The notes beneath the pieces were generated by a model. The model worked only from the letters and a program-made list of their open reading frames with translations. It had not been told where the DNA came from and searched no databases. DNA of 64,000 bases from Tunicatimonas pelagia (lineage in GTDB: Bacteria > Bacteroidota > Bacteroidia > Cytophagales > Cyclobacteriaceae), in the NCBI RefSeq assembly GCF_030506325.1, contig NZ_CP120683.1, positions 4,601,001 to 4,665,000 of the forward strand, given 5' to 3'. This document shows, one piece after another, positions 1 through 8,319 of the stretch (position 1 is the stretch's first letter; every line of letters starts with the position of its first letter). A program made the translations under genes and the position numbers.

Positions 1-34
1 ATATAAACAGCGAGCGGGCACAAGATCAAGTTAA
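1..34 (+). CDS. C-terminal tail of a probable antitoxin (partial)
   Basis: Only the last ten codons are in the window. The frame starting at base 2 reads YKQRAGTRSS and stops at the TAA at 32-34, three bases before the ATG of the PIN-domain toxin. Antitoxin genes normally sit directly upstream of vapC-type toxins with this spacing, so this is probably the end of the cognate antitoxin. The fragment is too short to assign a family and the call rests on position alone. Confidence 0.35.
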   Translation, partial: YKQRAGTRSS

Positions 35-37
35 ACT

Positions 38-445
38 ATGAGAGTGTTTGTTGATACTGCTCCGTTTATTTATCTCATCGAAAACCATCCTAAGTATGCA
101 GATAGGGTAGCAGATATAATGGCTACTTCCTTAGCCGAAGGCCATACTTTCATTACCAGTGTAATCACCATTTTAGAGTTCGGCGTAAAACCGGAGAAAG
201 AAAATAAGCATGAGGTGATTACCAGATTTGAGGATCTTTTGAACGAGTTAGAAACTGAAGTTAAAGAGATAGATAGAGGCATTGCAGTAGAAGCTTACCA
301 GTTAAGAGCCAAGTATCAATTCTTAAAAGGTCTAGATACCATTCAGTTAGCCACGGCCATCACTTCCAGTTGCGACAGCTTTGTTACCAATGATACGAAG
401 CTTGAAAAAGTAAAGGAAATAACGGTAACATTAATAGATACCTAG
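38..445 (+). CDS. PIN-domain ribonuclease toxin (VapC-like)
   Basis: A 135-residue protein the size of a single PIN domain. PIN toxins cleave RNA with a cluster of acidic residues holding Mg2+ or Mn2+. The expected residues are visible: D6 in VDTAPFIY, E47 in ITILEFG, D100 in LKGLDTIQLA and D119 in FVTNDTKL. The ATG lies three bases after the apparent end of an upstream antitoxin frame, so the pair is probably one operon. It is a likely type II toxin-antitoxin module. The target RNA cannot be read from sequence, and the full antitoxin lies outside the window. Confidence 0.85.
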   Translation: MRVFVDTAPFIYLIENHPKYADRVADIMATSLAEGHTFITSVITILEFGVKPEKENKHEVITRFEDLLNELETEVKEIDRGIAVEAYQLRAKYQFLKGLDTIQLATAITSSCDSFVTNDTKLEKVKEITVTLIDT

Positions 446-564
446 CTATTACTTCGTTTAGCCTAGGTGCCAAACGTAAATTCTCCTTCCGCCACAAACA
501 GTCTAAAGAAACGGCAGTCTGCCCTGAACCTTTTGCCTTATATCCTCAAACCTTGAATATTTTT

Positions 565-630
565 CAATACTACAATTAGGAAATTGCAATTCTTTTTGCG
601 TAGTTGCAATACTACCAATAAGAAATTGCA
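565..630 (+). promoter_or_regulatory. Two 24-bp direct repeats before the PadR gene; candidate autoregulatory operator
   Basis: Copies at 565-588 and 607-630 match at 21 of 24 positions. Both start CAATACTAC and end GAAATTGCA. The offset is 42 bp, about four helical turns, which would put two bound dimers on the same DNA face. The second copy ends on the A of the PadR start codon, and the first overlaps the palindrome AATTGCAATT. PadR regulators usually repress their own operon. That these repeats are its binding sites is inference. Confidence 0.45.
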
Positions 631-968
631 TGAAGCCCTATCCTTTAGGTGAATTTGAAGAAATTGTCCTACTCACCGTTGGCGTGCTCTACAACGAAGC
701 CTACGGCGTAGCTATTAAAGATGCTATTGAAGAACGAGCCGAACGAAAAGTAAGCGTTGGGGCATTACAGTCGGCCTTGAAACGGCTGGAGAAAAAAGGC
801 TATCTGGAATCTCGTCAAGGGGAAGCTAGCTCTCAGCGCGGCGGTAAGCCTAAGCGATACTATACTATTACCGCCTTCGGGAAACTAGCCCTTCAGCAGA
901 ACCGCGATATTCGCAATACTCTCTGGGAATCTATTCCGAAGCTGGCTCTTGACTTCAAATTCTCATGA
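630..968 (+). CDS. PadR family transcriptional regulator
   Basis: A 112-residue winged-helix protein with the PadR layout: an N-terminal LGEFEEIVLLTVG helix, then a helix-turn-helix around AYGVAIKDAIEERA, then VSVGALQSALKRLEKKGYL, a recognition helix leading into the wing (PKRYYTITAFGK). PadR proteins are small dimeric repressors, often of transporter genes, that respond to toxic compounds or cell-envelope signals. Its TGA overlaps the ATG of the downstream permease (ATGA), so the two are translationally coupled. This PadR-plus-permease pair is common in Bacteroidota. A repeated motif overlapping the start suggests self-regulation. Confidence 0.9.
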   Translation: MKPYPLGEFEEIVLLTVGVLYNEAYGVAIKDAIEERAERKVSVGALQSALKRLEKKGYLESRQGEASSQRGGKPKRYYTITAFGKLALQQNRDIRNTLWESIPKLALDFKFS

Positions 969-3592
969 TCAAACACCTAGCTCAACGCTTCTTCCAATGG
1001 TTCTGCCATCCTGACTACTTTGACGAGATTCAAGGTGATCTGGAAGAAATTTATCAGCGAAATAAAACGCAAAGTAATCGGGCAGCACAGTGGAAATATC
1101 TGGGTCAAGTAATTGTGCTATTTCGCCCTAGTTTAATTCGTTCTCTTTCCCAACCCTATCTAACCCATCCGGCCATGTTTAAACACTATTTTCGTATCAG
1201 CACCCGCAACCTACTTCGGCAAAAACTTTTCACCACGATCAATATCGGTGGTTTGGCATTTGGACTGGCTGCGTTTCTACTGATTACTGAGTATCTTCGT
1301 TTTGAGGAAAGCTACGACCGTTTCTTTACCGATGCTGATCGAATTTATCGGGTTTCTTTAATTCAGACGGTAAATGGCGAGGTGGTAACCCGTGAGGCAA
1401 CTAGCTATTATCCTACGGCCAAAGTTCTGAAAGATGAACTACCGGAAGTAGTAGAAGCTACTGTCTCCCATCAGTACGAAAGGCAGATTTTTCGCAAGGG
1501 TGAATCAGTAATCAGGGAAAAGGGGGTAGTATCAGCCGATAGTAACTTTCTCAAAATCTTTGATTATAAAGTACTTCAGGGGTCGCCGGAAACGATGCTG
1601 ACTGAACCCAATTCTTTGGTGTTGACAGAAAGTAAAGCTCGATTTTATTTTGACGACCGGAACCCACTGGGAGAGACGCTCATGATATTGGGTAGGTTTA
1701 ATCAACCATTCAAGGTGACGGGTGTGATTGAAGATGTTCCGAAGAACACCCAGTACAAGTTTGATATACTTATGTCGGATGCTAGCCTTAACGACCGCGA
1801 CGATCATGAGGGTTGGCGATTCAGTAACTACTACACATTCGTAAAACTAGTTCCCTCAGCTAATATCACATCACTGACTAGCAAACTGCAAACCCTAACC
1901 AAGAAATATCTGGATGAAGATAGCCAGGAATCGTTTAGCCTTATTGCGGTGCCGGATATTCATCTTCAATCTGACTATCAATACGAAGCCGAAATTTCCG
2001 GTAGTGCCCGGGCAGTAAGCTTCTTGCGTATCATTGCGTTCTTTATTCTAATCATTGCCTGGATCAATTATGTCAACCTTTCTACCGCCCGAGCGGTGAA
2101 CCGGGCTAAGGAAGTAGGTCTAAGAAAAGTGATTGGTGCTTACAAAGCACAGTTAATGAATCAGTTTTTGTTAGAGGCAATGCTCGTTAATTTTATAGCC
2201 GCTCTAATCGCCCTGTTAATCTCTGAACTATCCTTATCATATTTTCATCAGTTAATTGGTAAAGAAGTTGTTCCTCATGTTTGGAATCACCCTCCCTTCT
2301 TGCGGAGCCTAACTATATTCTTTGTCATCGGTACGCTAGTGTCGGGCTTCTATCCAGCGTTGGTACTATCCGGATTTAAACCGGTGGCTGTGCTTAAGGG
2401 TAAGTTTGTGAATTCTAAAAGTGGAACTGCGTTACGAAAAGGACTCGTAGTGGTGCAGTTTACGGCTTCCATTATGCTGATTGCCGGAACCCTCATCGTC
2501 TATCATCAGCTAGAGTTTATGCGGGGTAGAGACTTAGGTATCTCCACCGATTACGTGGTTGGCTTTCTTAGGCCTGAGGTAGGGCGTGAACAGTGGGAAG
2601 AACATACCTCTCAAGTAGAATCTTTTCAGGAAACCCTCCGTCAGCATACAGCGATAGAGAAAGTAGGGGGTACTTCCAACATTCCGGGAGGCGAAGATGG
2701 GGATATTAGTTACACTACCACAAAGATTGGTTTGGTAGGATTGTCCGAACCCATGCCTGGATCTACCTACTGGCAGAGTATTGATGAGCATTTTCTAGAA
2801 ACGGTAGATATGCAGCTACTGGCCGGTAGAAATTTTGACCGAACCCGTATTGCTGATTCGCTGGTAGTGATGGTAAATCAGACGTTTTTAAGAAAGTTTG
2901 ATATAGCAGATGAAGAGGAGATCGTCCATGAACAGATTCAATTTGGCGAGGATGACGATGGAAGCAAGTACCAGATTATCGGTGTGGTAAAAGATTTTAA
3001 CCGAACCTCTTTACGGTCGGATGTAGAGCCTACGATTTATTTTCCATCCTATATTCCTCGAGCTTTTGTACTAAAACTAAAATCAGAGAGCTATACGGCG
3101 GGTTTAGCGCATCTGAACGAAACCTGGGATAAGTTCTTTCCGGATGCACCACTAGATTATACTTTTCTAGATGACCGCTTCGCTGCACTATACGAACAAG
3201 ACCAACGTTTCGGTCAGATATTTGGCACCTTTGCTGGCCTGGCAATCTTTATCGCTATGCTGGGTTTGTTCGGTCTGTCTTCCTTCATGGCGGTGCAACG
3301 GACGGCCGAAGTAGGCGTACGCAAAGTGTTGGGGGCTACGGTATCGAGCATTATCGGTATTTTTTACAAAGATTTTCTGGTGTTGCTAGGTATCGCCGGA
3401 TTGGTCAGCCTGCCCTTAGTATACTACGGTATGAACGGCTGGTTGCAGAGCTACGCCTATCGCATTGATTTCCCGTGGCTACTGGCCGGAGCCGCCCTGC
3501 TGATTGTCGTAATATTTGCCCTGCTCACGGTAGGCTATCAAATTTATAAAGTAGCAATACTTAACCCAGCCAAAACACTACGGCACGAGTAA
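965..3592 (+). CDS. FtsX/MacB-type ABC permease with N-terminal permease-prefix domain
   Basis: 875 residues. Residues 1-60 form the short permease-prefix domain (FCHPDYFDEIQGDLEEIY) found on PadR-linked permeases. A transmembrane helix at about 91-109 leads into a large periplasmic MacB-like domain. Then come two FtsX units: three helices near 352-465 with the STARAVNRAKEVGLRKVIGA signature, a single helix near 497, a second periplasmic domain, and three C-terminal helices with the related AEVGVRKVLGAT signature. Family members are mechanotransmission-type exporters working with a separate ATPase on lipids, peptides or drugs. No ATPase gene lies next to it. It starts inside the PadR stop codon. 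Substrate unknown. Confidence 0.88.
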   Translation: MIKHLAQRFFQWFCHPDYFDEIQGDLEEIYQRNKTQSNRAAQWKYLGQVIVLFRPSLIRSLSQPYLTHPAMFKHYFRISTRNLLRQKLFTTINIGGLAFGLAAFLLITEYLRFEESYDRFFTDADRIYRVSLIQTVNGEVVTREATSYYPTAKVLKDELPEVVEATVSHQYERQIFRKGESVIREKGVVSADSNFLKIFDYKVLQGSPETMLTEPNSLVLTESKARFYFDDRNPLGETLMILGRFNQPFKVTGVIEDVPKNTQYKFDILMSDASLNDRDDHEGWRFSNYYTFVKLVPSANITSLTSKLQTLTKKYLDEDSQESFSLIAVPDIHLQSDYQYEAEISGSARAVSFLRIIAFFILIIAWINYVNLSTARAVNRAKEVGLRKVIGAYKAQLMNQFLLEAMLVNFIAALIALLISELSLSYFHQLIGKEVVPHVWNHPPFLRSLTIFFVIGTLVSGFYPALVLSGFKPVAVLKGKFVNSKSGTALRKGLVVVQFTASIMLIAGTLIVYHQLEFMRGRDLGISTDYVVGFLRPEVGREQWEEHTSQVESFQETLRQHTAIEKVGGTSNIPGGEDGDISYTTTKIGLVGLSEPMPGSTYWQSIDEHFLETVDMQLLAGRNFDRTRIADSLVVMVNQTFLRKFDIADEEEIVHEQIQFGEDDDGSKYQIIGVVKDFNRTSLRSDVEPTIYFPSYIPRAFVLKLKSESYTAGLAHLNETWDKFFPDAPLDYTFLDDRFAALYEQDQRFGQIFGTFAGLAIFIAMLGLFGLSSFMAVQRTAEVGVRKVLGATVSSIIGIFYKDFLVLLGIAGLVSLPLVYYGMNGWLQSYAYRIDFPWLLAGAALLIVVIFALLTVGYQIYKVAILNPAKTLRHE

Positions 3593-3634
3593 ATAGGGAA
3601 GAAATAGCTGGCCTTCTAACCAATTAAAGATAAT

Positions 3635-3751
3635 ATAATCAAACGCTTCGCTCACCGTTTCTTTCGCTGGTTCTGCCATCCGGATTACTTTGACGAGATT
3701 CAGGGTGATCTGGAGGAACTATACCAGCGAAATAGAGAGCATGGTAAGAGA
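3635..3751 (+). other. Upstream in-frame extension of the second permease with ATA where ATG is expected
   Basis: From 3635 the frame of the downstream permease reads (I)IKRFAHRFFRWFCHP and continues without a stop into the annotated GTG start at 3752. It is closely parallel to the first 39 residues of the preceding permease (MIKHLAQRFFQWFCHP). The codon matching that ATG is ATA here, and the nearest upstream stop is TAA at 3617-3619. So the prefix domain is encoded, but its conventional start codon has been lost by a single G-to-A change. Translation may still begin at ATA, at ATT 3623, or internally at GTG 3752. Confidence 0.7.
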
Positions 3752-6283
3752 GTGGCACAGTGGAAGTATCTGTGTCAGGTACTAGTATTATTTCGTCCTA
3801 GCTTAATCCGTTCTTTTCCTCAACTCCTTCTACTAAATCCCGCTATGTTCCGCCATTATTTTAGTATCAGCACTCGCGTTTTACTGCGTCATAAATTCTA
3901 CTCCGCCATCAACATTCTAGGACTAGCGGTGGGAATGGGAGTCGCACTGCTAATCTATCAGTACGTTCATTTTGAGTTAAGTTACGATCAGTTTCATACT
4001 GATTCGGAGGATATTTATCGAGTTACCCGCACTGTGGTTAGAAATGGGGAAGAAATAGGAAAAAGTGCTTACAGTACCTACGCCTTCGGACCCACTGGAA
4101 AAGAGAGTATTCCGGAAATAGAACAGACGGTACGAGTTCATCCGCAGGAAATTGGTTTAATCATTATTAATTCGGAAAACGACGAGCGAAATCAAGAAGA
4201 CCAAATGTGGTACGTGGATAGCACATTTTTACAAATGTTTGATTTTCTGCTAAAGTATGGCGACCGTAAATCAGCACTGAACCGAAAGTCCAATATCGTA
4301 CTCACTGAGCCGATGGCAGTAAAATATTTTGGTAACTTAAATCCGGTGGGAAAATCGCTACAAGTGAGTGGAGGCGTGCTTAGTGGTGACTTTGTAGTAA
4401 CGGGTGTCTTAGAACCACTTCCGGCGAATAGTCATATGCAGTTCGACTTTCTGCTATCCATAAACAGAAAAATCGAGAACATGAGTTATTACCAAAAAGA
4501 TAATGGTTGGGATTGGGAGCATTTCGTAACCTACGTTAAACTTCACAAATCGGTCGATCCAAATGAGGTTAGTGAAAAGTTTGATCAGCTAGTTGTAAAA
4601 CATACGGGTGAAGAGTTAGCCAAATCAAATACTCGTTGGGAAATTAGGTTGCAACCGCTTACCGATATTCATCTACGGTCTGACTTTCCGAAAGACCTAG
4701 CGAGTAATCCGGGGAGTATTCAGAACATCCGATTTTTTGCGCTCATCGCTATTTTTATTCTGCTGATTGCCTGGGTCAACTACATCAACCTTTCTACCGC
4801 TCGGGCTATGCATCGGGCGAGAGAAGTAGGTGTTCGTAAATCTATTGGTGCCCTCAAAACTCAGCTCATCGGTCAGTTTTTGGCTGAATCATTTCTGATG
4901 AATACGTTGGCGGCTTTACTATCGGTAGGTATTGCCTGGTTGGCTGTACCGCTGCTGAACGGTATTATCGGACAACAGCTTTCATTGTCCGTATTACTGA
5001 CTACTAAGTTTTGGATTGGATTTTTACTAATCGTTCTGTTAGGAAGTTTACTATCAGGACTTTATCCAGCGTTTGTTTTGTCGTCCTTTCGTCCTACCCA
5101 AGTACTCAAGTCAATCCGCATTACTTCTCAACGCAAATTTAGTTTGCAAAAGGGTCTCATCACTTTTCAATTTCTGACTTCGGTGCTGCTCATTTCCGGC
5201 ACATACTTGGTTTACCAGCAAATTACGTTTATGAAGAATCAGCATTTGGGCTACGATATTGAGAAAGTCCTGGTAGTGAATGGTCCCCGGGTTGTAGTTC
5301 AAGAAGGGCGAGAAGTACTGTTTTCTAAATACGGAACCTTTAGAAACGAAGTAGCAAACCACGTTACAGTTTCTAATGTGTCGCTCACCAGCCAAATTCC
5401 AGCGCACGGTTACCTCGGCGAATGGAACGTTCGCAAGCTGGGCGAGCCAGAAAGTAGGAATAAAATGGGTTACGTAATTTTTGCCGATACCAGCTTTACC
5501 GATACTTACGACATTGAGTTTTTGGCTAAGAAGGAATTTCCGGCAGTGATTAATGACTACGAACGGCTAATTATTAACGAAGCCACGATGAAGATGCTGG
5601 AATTAGGTTCGCCTGAAGAGGCAGTAGGCGAACAATTACTAGTTTTTGGTGATACACTAGAAGTACTGGGGGTCGTTCCGAATATTCACTGGAGTTCACT
5701 AAAAGAAACGCCACGCCCCATGCTACTATCGTTGGATAATCATTACGGAGCCTACCTTTCTATTAAAATAAATCTATCCAACATTTCTGAAACTATCGCC
5801 CACATCAAATCTACTTATCAATCCATATATCCTGACGATCCGTTTCACTATTTCTTTCTGGACGATAGTTTTAATCAGCAGTATCAAGCTGATCTTCAGT
5901 TTGGGAATCTATTTTCAGCATTTTCAGGACTAGCTATTTTCATTGCCTGTCTGGGTCTATTCGCCCTAGTGTCGTATTCGGCTACACTACGAATTAAAGA
6001 AATTTGCATCCGCAAAGTGTTAGGAGCCAGTATCAGTAATCTCATGCTCCTGCTTTCTCGTGAATATTTGGTATTGCTCCTTATTGCTATCGTGTTAGCC
6101 GTTCCAGCTACGATTCTTGGCGGTCGAGCTTGGCTGGACAATTATGCTTACAAAACTGAGATAGGGCTAGATCTATTGCTGATTCCCGGACTGATCTTGT
6201 TACTTATCTCGGTGCTAACCGTAAGCTACCGCACGTACAATACGGCTAAAACGAATCCGGCGGAATCATTGAGGGCTGAGTAA
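3752..6283 (+). CDS. FtsX/MacB-type ABC permease, paralogue of the preceding gene
   Basis: 843 residues from a GTG, with the same two-unit FtsX/MacB architecture as the gene upstream. It has an N-terminal helix (INILGLAVGMGVALLIYQY), the STARAMHRAREVGVRKSIGA motif after the second helix, and REYLVLLLIAIVLAVPATI in the last unit. The two genes are a tandem duplication with strong divergence. The natural start is probably 117 bp upstream, where the prefix domain is encoded but the start codon reads ATA. If only the GTG is used, most of the prefix is missing. It may be co-regulated by PadR from the upstream promoter, about 160 bp after the first permease stop. Substrate unknown. Confidence 0.85.
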   Translation: MAQWKYLCQVLVLFRPSLIRSFPQLLLLNPAMFRHYFSISTRVLLRHKFYSAINILGLAVGMGVALLIYQYVHFELSYDQFHTDSEDIYRVTRTVVRNGEEIGKSAYSTYAFGPTGKESIPEIEQTVRVHPQEIGLIIINSENDERNQEDQMWYVDSTFLQMFDFLLKYGDRKSALNRKSNIVLTEPMAVKYFGNLNPVGKSLQVSGGVLSGDFVVTGVLEPLPANSHMQFDFLLSINRKIENMSYYQKDNGWDWEHFVTYVKLHKSVDPNEVSEKFDQLVVKHTGEELAKSNTRWEIRLQPLTDIHLRSDFPKDLASNPGSIQNIRFFALIAIFILLIAWVNYINLSTARAMHRAREVGVRKSIGALKTQLIGQFLAESFLMNTLAALLSVGIAWLAVPLLNGIIGQQLSLSVLLTTKFWIGFLLIVLLGSLLSGLYPAFVLSSFRPTQVLKSIRITSQRKFSLQKGLITFQFLTSVLLISGTYLVYQQITFMKNQHLGYDIEKVLVVNGPRVVVQEGREVLFSKYGTFRNEVANHVTVSNVSLTSQIPAHGYLGEWNVRKLGEPESRNKMGYVIFADTSFTDTYDIEFLAKKEFPAVINDYERLIINEATMKMLELGSPEEAVGEQLLVFGDTLEVLGVVPNIHWSSLKETPRPMLLSLDNHYGAYLSIKINLSNISETIAHIKSTYQSIYPDDPFHYFFLDDSFNQQYQADLQFGNLFSAFSGLAIFIACLGLFALVSYSATLRIKEICIRKVLGASISNLMLLLSREYLVLLLIAIVLAVPATILGGRAWLDNYAYKTEIGLDLLLIPGLILLLISVLTVSYRTYNTAKTNPAESLRAE

Positions 6284-6346
6284 ACCTTCTAAGATAACTT
6301 ATTTAAAAGTAATACGTACCTCACAATAAATATTATACGTATTGTT

Positions 6347-6607
6347 ATGGATACTAAGTTAACCCTAAAGCTGGATGCTAAAGTTATTCAACAAGCAAAA
6401 GAATACGCCAGTGCCCAACAAAGAAGTCTGTCCAGTATTGTTGAAGCCTACCTAAAATCTCTGACTAGCCAGCCCAAATCAGATTCAGACAGTAGTGAAG
6501 TAGAAATTTCCCCCTTCGTGAAAAGTATGGCAAGCGGGGTAAAAATACCCTCCAAAGTTGATGCTAAGGCAACCTACTACGAACATCTGATGGAGAAATA
6601 CCAATGA
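6347..6607 (+). CDS. DUF6364-like antitoxin
   Basis: 86 residues. The N-terminal half (MDTKLTLKLDAKVIQQAKEY, then SLSSIVEAYLKSL) has the beta-strand plus two-helix pattern of ribbon-helix-helix DNA-binding antitoxins of the DUF6364 type. The C-terminal half is more polar and ends with YYEHLMEKYQ, the kind of tail that wraps the toxin. Its TGA overlaps the ATG of the PIN toxin by four bases, so the two are translationally coupled. RHH antitoxins usually bind their own promoter and repress the pair. Family assignment is from pattern and context. Confidence 0.8.
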   Translation: MDTKLTLKLDAKVIQQAKEYASAQQRSLSSIVEAYLKSLTSQPKSDSDSSEVEISPFVKSMASGVKIPSKVDAKATYYEHLMEKYQ

Positions 6608-7026
6608 AGCCTAAGCTATTTCTGGATACCAATATTATGCTCGATCTGCTGGGCGAACGAGAACCATTTTATCAACCAACTGCAAAATTGGCCTCACTGG
6701 TTGATAATGGTTCGTTAGATTTTACGGTCTCAGCACTCTCCTTTGCCACTGTAAACTATTTCCTGGCTAAGTTTGAAGACTCTCAAACTGCTACTGAAAA
6801 GCTGCGGAAATTTAGGGTGCTATCGTCGGTTGTAGGGGTAGATGAAGAGATTGTTGACAAGGGACTAAATGCTAATTTCAAGGATTTTGAGGATGCCTTA
6901 CAATACTTCTGTGCGCTAAAAGCTGACTGCCAAGTGTTAATTACCCGCAATGCAAAAGATTTCAAAGGGGCATCAATACCTGTCATGACAGTTGATGAAT
7001 ATCTCAAAAGTATTGGAAAGTACTGA
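6604..7026 (+). CDS. PIN-domain toxin
   Basis: 140 residues, one PIN domain. It starts MKPKLFLDTNIMLDLL with the first catalytic Asp at D8. Other acidic positions are D94, E96 and D97 in KDFEDALQ, and D119 in ITRNAKDF. The second canonical acidic position falls in SALSFATVNYF, which lacks Glu. That is seen in some PIN subgroups, so activity is likely but not certain. It is coupled to the upstream antitoxin by a 4-bp overlap. This is the second PIN-type module within 7 kb, and it is not closely similar to the first. Confidence 0.85.
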   Translation: MKPKLFLDTNIMLDLLGEREPFYQPTAKLASLVDNGSLDFTVSALSFATVNYFLAKFEDSQTATEKLRKFRVLSSVVGVDEEIVDKGLNANFKDFEDALQYFCALKADCQVLITRNAKDFKGASIPVMTVDEYLKSIGKY

Positions 7027-7127
7027 ATTACAAGGGATGGGAAAACTGGAAAAAGCATATTTCCGGATTGCAATCATAAAAAGTTATAACTATTTGTGAT
7101 TACAATCTGGTTTAGTTAAGATTGTTC

Positions 7128-8267
7128 ATGATTTCCCGAGTTCTGTATCAATCTTTTCAGCAAGAGCTATCCCCGGGTAAAGCACTGTTGGTACTAGAGC
7201 CACGTTAGGCCGGAAAGACTACCTTACTGCGAACCTTAGCAGCGGCTCAGTCGGCACCCCTTGTATGGCTAAACTGCGACGAACCGGATGTAAGGAAAAC
7301 GTTACGAGAACCAACTTCTACTTTATTAAAACAGTTGATCGGCTCGGCCAAACTAGTGATAGTAGATGAAGCTCAACGGGTAAAGAATATCGGACTTACG
7401 CTCAAGCTGATTACCGACCAAATGCCTGATGTCAGGCTTATTGCTACCGGATCATCTTCGCTAGAATTGGCTAATGAAATCAACGAACCCCTTACCGGGC
7501 GGAAGATAGAGTATCTACTACTGCCATTTTCTACCGAAGAATTAATTCAGCACTACGGACTATTGGATGAACGCCGGTTATTATCGCAGCGACTGGTGTA
7601 CGGTATGTACCCGGAAGTAGTCACCCGGGTAGGGAAAGAACGGCAAACCCTGCAAAACCTCAGTGGTAGCTATCTGTACAAAGATATTTTTCGCTTTCAG
7701 GATGTTCGTAAGCCGGAAATATTGGAAACATTACTGGAAGCATTGGCTCTACAAGTATGTTCCGAAGTTTCTTACCATGAACTAGCCCAAACCGTAGGAG
7801 TGGATGCCAACACCGTGCGCCGCTACATTGACTTGCTGGAAAAAGCATTTGTTATCTTTCGGCTTCGTTCCTTCAGTCGAAATCTGCAGAATGAGCTCAG
7901 AAAAAGCCGTAAAATCTATTTCTACGATAATGGAATTCGCAACGCTATTATCAACAATTTCCAAACTGTGGACTTACGGGTCGATCAGGGCGCTTTGTGG
8001 GAAAACTTCCTGGTTAGCGAACGGCAAAAGCTACTGCACTTTCACGAAATATACACCAATTGCTATTTTTGGCGCACTAAACAGCAGCAAGAAATTGATT
8101 ATCTGGAAGAGCGCGATGGTCAGTTACGTGCCTACGAATTTAAATGGTTAAGAAAAAAAGGTGATAAGAAAAACCATTTTTCAAAGACTTTTCTAAACGC
8201 TTATCCCAACAGTAATACACAAGTGATAACCCCGGAAAACTATATCGATTGGTTGCAGTATAAATAG
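7128..8267 (+). pseudogene. AAA/DUF4143 ATPase, broken in the Walker A region
   Basis: The complete frame from the ATG at 7128 would give about 380 codons, the normal length for ATPases with an AAA_14 domain and a C-terminal DUF4143 nuclease-like domain. It contains an in-frame TAG at 7206-7208. The stretch reads LLVLEPR-stop-AGKTT where family members read roughly LLGPRQAGKTT. So both the first Walker A Gly (now Glu) and the Gln (CAG to TAG) are changed. The rest is well kept: the Walker B-like LVIVDEAQRV, a TGSSSLEL sensor, and a C-terminal EIDYLEERDGQLRAYEFKW nuclease-like motif. The later ATG at 7335 gives 310 residues without a P-loop, so activity is unlikely. Confidence 0.8.
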
Positions 8268-8319
8268 AGCTTTTATCTTATGGTAAATGGTGCATTCTCT
8301 ATCTCATATTTCGCCTCTC

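Noticed and set aside
7335-8267. Intact 310-residue gene from the ATG at 7335
   Set aside because: The upstream 69 codons are the family's N-terminus, interrupted by one TAG. The shorter product would lack the P-loop, so the whole is treated as a pseudogene.
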